DNA of 13,516 bases from Burkholderiaceae bacterium (GTDB lineage Bacteria; Pseudomonadota; Gammaproteobacteria; Burkholderiales; Burkholderiaceae_E), in assembly GCA_023258775.1 (NCBI GenBank), contig JALQWJ010000016.1:1-13516 (forward strand), read 5' to 3'. Positions 6,856-12,561 of this stretch are shown one piece after another. Positions within the stretch are counted from its first letter, which is position 1, and every line of letters begins with the position of its first letter. Both the position numbers and the translations under genes were made by a program. The notes under the pieces are model-generated. The model did not search any database and had not been told where the DNA came from. It saw only the letters and a program-made list of their open reading frames with translations.

Positions 6856-6946
6856 AACAACGCATGCTTAGCGGAGCAGGATTTCGGGCCGCTTGCGAAG
6901 GAAATCAAAATCACTTAGCCTCCCGCATCTGTCACGGAGAATATTC
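6856..6946. promoter_or_regulatory. Divergent control region between transporter and regulator
   Basis: These 91 bases separate the transporter and regulator genes and must hold promoters for both. Two dyads are visible: GCATGC (6862-6867) and AGCGG (6870-6874) with CCGCT (6889-6893). The second is a possible operator. A weak plus-strand promoter candidate is TTGCGA (6893-6898), 17 bases, TAGCCT. CGGAGA (6935-6940) is the ribosome binding site of the regulator. Confidence 0.4.
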
Positions 6947-7309
6947 ATGAGTAAGAACGCTCGTAGCGAATTGGTTGATCTATTTTTCAGATTCCAATCG
7001 ATGGTTCAAGCTTTGCGAAGCTTACCAGGCATTGAAGCTTTATCACCTGAGCATGAGGCACTGCTTAACCTGATCGGCTCGCACTGGCATGCCGGCCAAA
7101 CCTTATCAGTTCGTGAAGCCATGCGAAGCGCGGCTTACGGCTCGCCGGCTACCATCCACAAGCGACTCCATGTCCTGCGAACCATCGGTCTAATCGATCT
7201 TGAAGTCGCAGAAAACGACAGCCGCAAGCGGATTATCGTTCCAAGCGCTCATGCAATTAGCTATTTTGCCGCTCAGGCAAAAGCTATAAAATCAGCGACG
7301 AAATTATAA
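6947..7309 (+). CDS. Winged-helix transcriptional regulator, MarR-like
   Basis: A DNA-binding protein of 120 residues. The ATG at 6947 was chosen because CGGAGA lies six bases upstream; an in-frame start at 6893 would add 18 unlikely residues and has no ribosome binding site. The order of elements fits a winged helix: an N-terminal helix of about 25 residues that could dimerise (LVDLFFRFQSMVQAL), a helix around 35-47, a second around 54-63, a probable recognition helix at 67-80 (SPATIHKRLHVLRTIG), and a beta wing at 82-98 containing ENDSRKR, the Asp-x-Arg pattern common in MarR proteins. It is shorter than most MarR members (about 140-150) and lacks a long C-terminal helix. Divergence from the transporter gene suggests it controls that gene and itself. 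The ligand is unknown. Confidence 0.7.
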   Translation: MSKNARSELVDLFFRFQSMVQALRSLPGIEALSPEHEALLNLIGSHWHAGQTLSVREAMRSAAYGSPATIHKRLHVLRTIGLIDLEVAENDSRKRIIVPSAHAISYFAAQAKAIKSATKL

Positions 7310-7317
7310 ACGCCAAC

Positions 7318-7349
7318 CCCAGCCTCGTTGTCACCGAGATGGGGCTGGG
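7318..7349 (+). terminator. Hairpin after the regulator gene
   Basis: CCCAGCCTCG (7318-7327) can pair with TGGGGCTGGG (7340-7349), counting two G-T pairs, around a 12-base loop; an inner CTCG/CGAG pairing is an alternative. It begins nine bases after the regulator's stop codon. No T-run follows, so if it ends transcription it does so poorly or with a factor. Confidence 0.4.
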
Positions 7350-7393
7350 CCTGCGCTCATTGAGTCATAGGTCTTTGGGCGGTTATTGTGGAT

Positions 7394-7525
7394 ATGCGCC
7401 GAGCTTTAATCAGCTTCATCGTCCTATTTAGTCTTTTTCTGATCGTCGATCAGTTCCTGTGCGACCGCTGGATTTATCATGACTATGCAACCGGTTCAGA
7501 CCGCAGACTGATCTGTCCCTGGTAA
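7394..7525 (+). CDS. Predicted 43-residue single-pass membrane microprotein
   Basis: I do not recognise a family. The frame begins with ATG at 7394 (a GTG at 7388 in the same frame is also possible) and ends at TAA 7523-7525. The in-frame stop upstream is at 7361. The product starts MRRALISF, then a hydrophobic stretch at about residues 4-18 with a positively charged start, which predicts one membrane helix with the N-terminus inside. A polar, aromatic tail follows (CDRWIYHDYATGSDRRLICPW) with two cysteines (23 and 41) that would lie outside and could form a disulfide. GGGCGG (7377-7382) is a weak ribosome binding site, better placed for the GTG. It lies between a regulator gene and a convergent phosphatase gene, with a hairpin before it. 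The pattern is typical of real small membrane proteins, but no homology can be checked here. Confidence 0.45.
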   Translation: MRRALISFIVLFSLFLIVDQFLCDRWIYHDYATGSDRRLICPW

Positions 7526-7576
7526 TCCGCAAGCCCAGCATCCAGTTGCGCCTGCCCAAAAAAGCCCAATAAGCCC

Positions 7577-8200
7577 TTAATCAATTGCTCGGCGATAAGA
7601 TTCCGGCTTACCGTTTTTGCGCGTTTTGATTCGCAGCATTTCGCCCGAGGAGGTTGACTGCCCTGAGTAGGCAGCAATGTTGACCTGATGGGTAACCAGC
7701 AAAAGCGCCGTTGTAGGCTTTCTTGCAAACCAGCTTGCGACTGCCGCTTCCAGTGCTTCGGTTTGACCGACTGATCGATCTCGTTGAACAAAGAACGAAC
7801 CCAGAAAATCCTTAATAATCGGCGCATCAAAGCCAAGCAGGCTTGCTGTGTCCACACAACGACACCAGGGACTTGTCCAGACGGTCGCTGTCTTCACACC
7901 CCGTTGGCGAAGCGTTTCGCCGACACGTTGGGCTTGTTCTCGCCCTATCGACCCCAAGTTGCGCTGGGTTTTGCAATCATTCAATGTCATGTTGGCGGGA
8001 TCACTATAGCCGGGCGCATCGGCGTGGCGCATCATGAGCAACTCGGAGGCGATGTCGAGATCAATCATCGTTTGCTTGGATGCTTCAGGCTGATTTGCAA
8101 GCACTAATCGGTGCTGCGCCAAACCCATCAGAGTAAGGCCGACGGCCCCGAACATGAAACGGCGTGTGCCAACGCGCAACGCGTACCGGGCTTTGCTCAT
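7577..8200 (-). CDS. Exported histidine phosphatase family protein
   Basis: A histidine phosphatase (phosphoglycerate-mutase-like fold) of 207 residues that would act outside the cytoplasm. Catalytic elements are the RHA in LLMMRHADAPG (H59), the second Arg in TSPWCRCVDTA (R114) and the second His in LVTHQVN (H171). The start at 8200 is chosen because AAAAAGG lies six bases upstream; a TTG six codons earlier lies on the far side of that site. The N-terminus has TRRFMFGAVGL followed by a hydrophobic stretch ending VLANQ. This fits a signal peptide, and the RRFMF stretch meets a relaxed twin-arginine pattern, so Tat export is possible. The substrate is not predictable; the family includes phosphatases for small phosphoesters and for proteins. 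The C-terminus ends about where the family normally does, so I see no frameshift. It is convergent with the 43-residue gene and has its own leader of about 70 bases upstream. Confidence 0.8.
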   Translation of the reverse strand: MSKARYALRVGTRRFMFGAVGLTLMGLAQHRLVLANQPEASKQTMIDLDIASELLMMRHADAPGYSDPANMTLNDCKTQRNLGSIGREQAQRVGETLRQRGVKTATVWTSPWCRCVDTASLLGFDAPIIKDFLGSFFVQRDRSVGQTEALEAAVASWFARKPTTALLLVTHQVNIAAYSGQSTSSGEMLRIKTRKNGKPESYRRAID

Positions 8201-8272
8201 CTGAGGCCTTTTTTTCAACGCGCGTTTAGATGATCAGGTTTCTGAGACTAAGCCTAAGCCTGAGCGCAAGGG

Positions 8273-9199
8273 CTAGTGACTTAAAAGCGGGCTTTGTGCG
8301 GCTGCCATCAAGCAACGACTGAGTGCAGCATCAGGCTGATCGAGACTATCGAGAATTGAGAAGTGATTAAACCCTGGAATCACTTCGATTGCTGCGTCAA
8401 TGCCTTGACGCCTTAAGTGTTGGCCATAGTGCAGGCTAAGATCTACCCATCGCCAAGGCTCGGCACCGCCAACGGTAACCCAGCAAGCGGCCTGATGCTG
8501 AACTGGCATGATCATGCTGTTATTGGATTGAGCAAGCGCAGGTGTGAGCCGAATTTCCTCGTTGACCGAAATATGAAGTGCCACCGAGGGATCAAATACC
8601 CCACTGCTAAAGACCGCGGCCTTGATCAAGGCCTTAGGTAATTGCTCGAGGCGCCAGTCGGTGGCAAGCAGCATCGAGCACAAATGGGCTCCCGCCGAGT
8701 GGCCGGAAATCGAAATCAGCTCGGGGTTTGCGCCCATACCAAGCGCATGTCGCGCAATCCAAGCGAGCGCCTGCCTTGCGCTTTGTACTGTCTGACTAAG
8801 GTCGACATGTGGGCAGAGGTCATAGCTTGGTAACACCACATGAATGCCTGCAGCTTGAAGATGTCTTGCAAGCAGCGATATATTTTTCCGATCGCCGCCG
8901 CGCCAGTAGCCCCCATGAAAAAACACATGGACGGGGCCCCCTTGGTGCCCTTTAAACCAGTCAAGGCGATGCCGTTCACCAGGACCGTAGGGCACATCAG
9001 CCTGCCATTGTGAATCATGAAGCGATTCGCGAAATACCGCTGAACGCTTAGCCTGTGCCTCCTGAAAGCTGGCAAAGCCAGGTACCGCAGCACGAGGGTT
9101 GAACTGGCTCTCCCACTCGTTAGCGCTTACTGGCGCAAGCGTATACGCAGGGACCATGGTTATCGCAGCGTCTGAATGCTTTTGATCGTTCTGATTCAT
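8273..9199 (-). CDS. Alpha/beta hydrolase, kynurenine-formamidase / esterase type
   Basis: A cytoplasmic alpha/beta hydrolase of 308 residues from the ATG at 9199 (312 from a GTG at 9211). It has the oxyanion motif HGGYW (H95-W99 from the ATG), as in arylformamidases and HSL-type esterases, and the nucleophile elbow GHSAG (S168). The catalytic His is probably that in GFNHFSIL (H279). The acid residue is likely near GGAEPWRWVD, where formamidases have a Glu or Asp. Its family hydrolyses N-formyl-kynurenine or related amides and carboxylic or carbamoyl esters. Neither start has a Shine-Dalgarno: the bases before the ATG (tcctcct) are the complement of the strong site used by the divergent plus-strand operon. 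No tryptophan-pathway gene (kynU or kynA) is near, so I would not name it kynB. Divergence from the CoA-dependent operon hints at a substrate-releasing role. Confidence 0.78.
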   Translation of the reverse strand: MNQNDQKHSDAAITMVPAYTLAPVSANEWESQFNPRAAVPGFASFQEAQAKRSAVFRESLHDSQWQADVPYGPGERHRLDWFKGHQGGPVHVFFHGGYWRGGDRKNISLLARHLQAAGIHVVLPSYDLCPHVDLSQTVQSARQALAWIARHALGMGANPELISISGHSAGAHLCSMLLATDWRLEQLPKALIKAAVFSSGVFDPSVALHISVNEEIRLTPALAQSNNSMIMPVQHQAACWVTVGGAEPWRWVDLSLHYGQHLRRQGIDAAIEVIPGFNHFSILDSLDQPDAALSRCLMAAAQSPLLSH

Positions 9200-9238
9200 A
9201 GGAGGACTCACAAAATGCTTGGATCTTCAGTTTATTGA
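9200..9238 (+). promoter_or_regulatory. Strong Shine-Dalgarno with seven-codon leader ORF
   Basis: AGGAGG (9200-9205) is followed nine bases later by an ATG at 9215 that encodes only MLGSSVY before a TGA at 9236-9238. The best ribosome binding site in the operon leader therefore points at a mini-ORF. The next start in the coding frame of the CoA-transferase is the TTG at 9219, 13 bases from the site. Either the TTG is the true start with a long spacing, or the mini-ORF is a leader peptide. Confidence 0.4.
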
Positions 9239-10667
9239 ATGCTCAAGTTTGACATCAATAGGTACTGAAAACATCATGTTACGAAGCAAAAAGCAACGTA
9301 TGAAATCAAACGATAAACCCAGCATTACTGATGATAAACCCAGTACTACTGGGAACCGGACCCAAGCCTCTAAGGAAGCTGCAACTGCGCCAAAAAAACA
9401 GGAGCGCCAGTACTCGTTTTCCCCCGTGAAAGAGCAGTTGTCAATAGCAACAGGACCTTTACGCGGTATTTGCGTGCTTGAACTCGGCCACAGCGTGGCA
9501 GCGCCTTTCGCCGCCCAGAGCTTAAGTGATCTTGGCGCCGAAGTTTGGAAGATCGAAAAGCCAGAAGGCGATGATGCGAGGCGCTGGGCACCGCCCTATT
9601 TAGGTGAGGCCTCAGCGGTGTTCCAAAGTTTAAATCGCAATAAACGCTCTGTTAGTTGTAACTTACGCGATCCGGGAAGTCTGCAAGCGCTCAAACACTT
9701 CATTCAGGATCGGGTTGATGTTGTGCTACAAAATCTAAGACCCGGACAAGTGCAAGCACTCGGGCTTGATGCCTCAAGCCTTCGCACAAGCAAAGCGTCG
9801 CTGATTTATTGCAATATTGGCGCCTTTGGCGATAAGGGTCCGTTGGCCACACGTCCGGGCTACGATCCCTTGATGCAAGCCTTCAGTGGCGTTATGAGCG
9901 TGACGGGCGAAGAAGGCCGACCGCCTGTTCGGGTTGGGCCTTCGATCATCGATATGGGCACTGGCAGTTGGGCGGTTATTGGCATTTTGGCAGCACTGCT
10001 CGAACGCAGGCAAAGTGGCCAAGGCACGGTGGTTGACGTATCGCTTTTTGAGACTGCAGCCTCGCTAATGACGATTCCTGCGGCGCAATATCAGGGTTCG
10101 GGAGAGGTACCAACAAGACAAGGATCAGGTTCAAAAGGAATAGTACCTTATCGCGCTTATTTATGTAGCGATCAACAATACCTGGTGATCTCCGCTGGCA
10201 GTGATGGATTGTTCAAACGTTTAGCAACAGTACTTGGCGAGCCGCAATGGGCCGAAGATCCGCGGTTTTGCTCAAACCCACAACGGGTTGCAAACGAATC
10301 TCTGATTTATAGCCTCATCGAGACACATATGCTCAAGCAAAGTAGCAGCCAATGGCAGGCCGTGCTTGATGAGGCAGGCATTCCTTGTGCACCGGTGCAA
10401 AACACAGAACAATTGCTTGAACATCCGCAAATGGCAGCGATGGGATTACTTCAAAAAATACCCGATGCAAGTTATCAAACGATCGGCCTGCCGCTTAGGC
10501 TCAACGGCGAACGACCAAGGAGCCGATCAGCAGCTCCTGCGCTTGGCGAGGCAAACGCACATTGGCAAAGCATCACTGAAAGTATCAGGGCAGCAAGGCA
10601 TCAGGACCTCGACCGATCGAATCGGGCAGATCATTCAGACGATCGGGCAACCTCAAGTAACCACTAA
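9219..10667 (+). CDS. Class III CoA-transferase (CaiB/BaiF family)
   Basis: Moves CoA from a donor thioester to a free carboxylic acid in the cytoplasm, giving the activated acid for the enzymes encoded downstream. The catalytic domain starts at about residue 78 (GPLRGICVLELGHSVAAPFAAQ), followed by GAEVWKIEKPEGDD. The catalytic Asp is D216 in GYDPLMQAFSG, the position that forms the acyl-enzyme anhydride in the family. The small domain follows and the protein ends near 482. The first 75 or so residues are an extra Ser/Thr/Lys/Gln-rich stretch not usual in the family, and include a 7-residue in-frame duplication. The start is unsettled: TTG 9219 is the longest frame, ATG 9276 and ATG 9300 are alternatives, and none has a well-placed ribosome binding site. 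First gene of an operon, 12 bases before the hydratase. The family is secure; the acid is inferred only from context. Confidence 0.9.
   Translation: MDLQFIECSSLTSIGTENIMLRSKKQRMKSNDKPSITDDKPSTTGNRTQASKEAATAPKKQERQYSFSPVKEQLSIATGPLRGICVLELGHSVAAPFAAQSLSDLGAEVWKIEKPEGDDARRWAPPYLGEASAVFQSLNRNKRSVSCNLRDPGSLQALKHFIQDRVDVVLQNLRPGQVQALGLDASSLRTSKASLIYCNIGAFGDKGPLATRPGYDPLMQAFSGVMSVTGEEGRPPVRVGPSIIDMGTGSWAVIGILAALLERRQSGQGTVVDVSLFETAASLMTIPAAQYQGSGEVPTRQGSGSKGIVPYRAYLCSDQQYLVISAGSDGLFKRLATVLGEPQWAEDPRFCSNPQRVANESLIYSLIETHMLKQSSSQWQAVLDEAGIPCAPVQNTEQLLEHPQMAAMGLLQKIPDASYQTIGLPLRLNGERPRSRSAAPALGEANAHWQSITESIRAARHQDLDRSNRADHSDDRATSSNH
9249..9277 (+). promoter_or_regulatory. Possible promoter within the 5' end of the CoA-transferase frame
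   Basis: A perfect -35 TTGACA (9249-9254), 17 bases, then CATCAT (9272-9277), which matches the -10 consensus at 4 of 6 positions. Transcription from here would begin near 9284 and would require translation from the ATG at 9300 or later. The start codons of the divergent genes are so close (9199 and 9219) that some promoter must overlap coding sequence unless the plus-strand gene starts downstream. Confidence 0.35.
9312..9353 (+). repeat. 21-bp in-frame duplication in the N-terminal extension
   Basis: Two adjacent 21-base units begin GATAAACCCAG. They encode DKPSITD and DKPSTTG in the CoA-transferase frame and differ mainly in their last bases. The duplication is recent enough to be plain at the DNA level, and suggests that this part of the protein, or leader if translation starts later, is under weak constraint. 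Confidence 0.75.
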
Positions 10668-10679
10668 AAAGACAGCGTC

Positions 10680-11513
10680 ATGACCCAAACCGATCAGCTC
10701 CCTCACGCACAGCGCATACGGACCCTTTCCTTTGAAACACTGACCTGTCAGCTTGCAGCAGCGCATGTGCTGCTCGTGCGCTTGAATCGGCCAGAGGTGG
10801 GCAATGCGATCAACACCCAAATGGGTCGTGATTTACTCAAGCTTTGGACCATGCTGACCGAAGATGCCGAAGACATTCGCTGCATCGTATTAGCAGGGAC
10901 CGGTAATCGGATTTTTTGCGCAGGTGGTGACCTCAAGGAGCGTCACGGAATGAGCCGAGAAGCCTGGCAAAAACAACACGAACTTTTTGAGCGTCAGTAT
11001 TGGGCGCTGACGGATCTTCCCATACCGGTCATCGCAGCAGTCAATGGACATGCCTACGCCGGCGGGCTTGAAACCGTGCTCGCCTGCGACTTTGCCTACG
11101 GTTCGCAAGATGCTCGCTTTGCGCTCACAGAGGTGAGCATTGGGATTATGCCCGGTGCGGGTGGCACACAAAACCTGCCAAGGGCGGTCGGCGAGCGAAG
11201 AGCCAAAGAAATCATTCTTACAGCCCGACCCTTTGATGCGACGCAAGCGCTTGCGTGGGGCGTCCTTAATGCAGTGTTTCCAGCCGACGAGCTTGTTTCT
11301 CAAGCCTTGCAAACCGCACAAAGAATCGCAGAAAATGCGCCACTTTCAGTAAAACAGGCAAAAAAATCAATTCGCTATGGCATGCAAATGGAGTTGCGAA
11401 CGGCTTTTCGTTTTGAGGTTGAAGCTTATAACCATTTAGTCGATACCGAAGATCGTCGCGAAGGCGTAGCAGCCTTTAATGAAAAGCGTAAGCCGCAATT
11501 CAAAGGGCGATGA
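10680..11513 (+). CDS. Enoyl-CoA hydratase/isomerase family protein
   Basis: A crotonase-fold enzyme of 277 residues that would add water across the double bond of a 2-enoyl-CoA. The oxyanion-hole segments are FCAGGDLKE (79-87) and NGHAYAGGLE (122-131). Both glutamates needed for hydration are present, E131 after AGGL and E151 in ALTEVSIGIMPGAGG, so it should be a true hydratase rather than only an isomerase. The C-terminal EDRREGVAAFNEKRKPQFKGR closes the fold as usual. It follows the CoA-transferase stop by 12 bases, with only a weak purine stretch (aaaaagac) before the ATG, so coupling to the gene before it is likely. With an HMG-CoA-lyase-like enzyme next, it could act like 3-methylglutaconyl-CoA hydratase. 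The family call is firm; the substrate is inferred. Confidence 0.88.
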   Translation: MTQTDQLPHAQRIRTLSFETLTCQLAAAHVLLVRLNRPEVGNAINTQMGRDLLKLWTMLTEDAEDIRCIVLAGTGNRIFCAGGDLKERHGMSREAWQKQHELFERQYWALTDLPIPVIAAVNGHAYAGGLETVLACDFAYGSQDARFALTEVSIGIMPGAGGTQNLPRAVGERRAKEIILTARPFDATQALAWGVLNAVFPADELVSQALQTAQRIAENAPLSVKQAKKSIRYGMQMELRTAFRFEVEAYNHLVDTEDRREGVAAFNEKRKPQFKGR

Positions 11514-11527
11514 GCAAACGCACAGGG

Positions 11528-11547
11528 CGCTAAACAAACGGTTAGCG
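11528..11547 (+). other. Hairpin between hydratase and lyase genes
   Basis: CGCTAA (11528-11533) pairs with TTAGCG (11542-11547) around an eight-base loop. It lies in the 76-base gap, the only real gap in this operon, before the strong ribosome binding site AGGAG (11575-11579). There is no T-run, so it may affect message processing or stability rather than ending transcription. Confidence 0.35.
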
Positions 11548-11589
11548 ACTAATTAAGCACCCTCTTACCAAACCAGGAGAAAAAAAGCG

Positions 11590-12561
11590 ATGCAATCAAC
11601 CCAAGACCCCGATCGCGACGTATTGGTCCGCGAGGTTGGCTTGCGCGACGGTTTGCAGATTCATCCTAGCTTTATGCCCACTGAGGCAAAGCTTGCCTGG
11701 GTTCGCGCTGAAGCCGCAGCAGGTGTTCCGGAAATTGAAGTAACCTCTTTCGTACCAGCCAAATTGATTCCCCAATTCGTCGACGCTGAAACGCTTTGCC
11801 TCGAATCCTTAAAGATTCCCTCACTGGTGGTTGCCGCGTTGATCCCCAACACACGTGGCGCCGAACGGGGTTTCGATCTAAAAGTTCACAAACTCAATTT
11901 TGTGATGTCAGTATCTAAAACACATAACGAGAAAAATGTGCGTCGCTCAAGAGAGGACTCGCTTGCTGACTTTGCGCGGATCTGTGCTATGCGCGATGCG
12001 GTCGAGCCAGCGAACCGTCCAAAAATTGTTGGCGGCTTATCGACTGCATTAGGCTGCTCTTACGAAGGCCCTGTCTCAACAAGCTCGGTTCTCCACTACG
12101 CAGAGGCTTTGATCAAGGCTGGCGCCGATGAAATTGTTGTTGCCGATACGGTCGGATTTGCAACGCCTAAGCTTGTACGTAACACTTTTGAGCAAGTCAT
12201 TAAGCTCGCAGGTAAGATACCCGTGGGCGCTCATTTTCATGACACCCGAGGCACGGGGCTCGCAAATGTTTTAGCAGCACTCGAGGCAGGGTGCAGCCGC
12301 TTTGATGCATCACTTGCTGGTCTTGGGGGATGCCCTTTTGCCCCAGGTGCAACGGGCAATATTGTGATGGACGATTTGTGCTTCATGCTCGATGGCCAGG
12401 GCTTGCGAACCGGTGTTGATTTAGAGGCACTTCTTGCGGTTCGAGAGATTGTCACCGGGGCCTTGCCAGATATAGCGATGCATGGCGGTCTTGCAAGAGC
12501 CGGCCTTCCCAAAGGCTATCAACGCCTGGGCACCGGTTTTCCTGTGGAGGTTCTTGCATGA
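11590..12561 (+). CDS. Hydroxymethylglutaryl-CoA lyase family protein
   Basis: A DRE-TIM barrel lyase of 323 residues. The best-known member splits 3-hydroxy-3-methylglutaryl-CoA into acetyl-CoA and acetoacetate. Catalytic features: REVGLRDGLQ (14-23) with R19 and the metal ligand D20, E50 in EIEVTSFV, the metal-binding histidines H215 and H217 in AHFHDTRG, and the signature loop GLGGCPFAPGATGN with the reactive C248 and N257. All of these match the positions needed for metal-dependent retro-aldol cleavage. It carries DTRG after the histidines, where animal mitochondrial enzymes have DTYG. That form is common in bacterial paralogues whose substrate is often untested. The start has AGGAG ten bases upstream, and the stop overlaps the acyl-CoA dehydrogenase start as ATGA. 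The lyase family is certain; HMG-CoA itself is one of several plausible substrates (a citramalyl-CoA-like compound is another). Confidence 0.88.
   Translation: MQSTQDPDRDVLVREVGLRDGLQIHPSFMPTEAKLAWVRAEAAAGVPEIEVTSFVPAKLIPQFVDAETLCLESLKIPSLVVAALIPNTRGAERGFDLKVHKLNFVMSVSKTHNEKNVRRSREDSLADFARICAMRDAVEPANRPKIVGGLSTALGCSYEGPVSTSSVLHYAEALIKAGADEIVVADTVGFATPKLVRNTFEQVIKLAGKIPVGAHFHDTRGTGLANVLAALEAGCSRFDASLAGLGGCPFAPGATGNIVMDDLCFMLDGQGLRTGVDLEALLAVREIVTGALPDIAMHGGLARAGLPKGYQRLGTGFPVEVLA

Noticed and set aside
7483..7857. Minus-strand frame of 124 residues overlapping the histidine phosphatase, possibly a frameshifted C-terminus
   Set aside because: The phosphatase frame already contains all catalytic motifs and ends where the family normally ends; the other frame shows no family motif and runs antisense to the 43-residue gene.
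8273..9199. Naming the hydrolase kynB (kynurenine formamidase)
   Set aside because: HGGYW and GHSAG fit the family, but no other tryptophan-degradation gene is nearby and the family includes many esterases.
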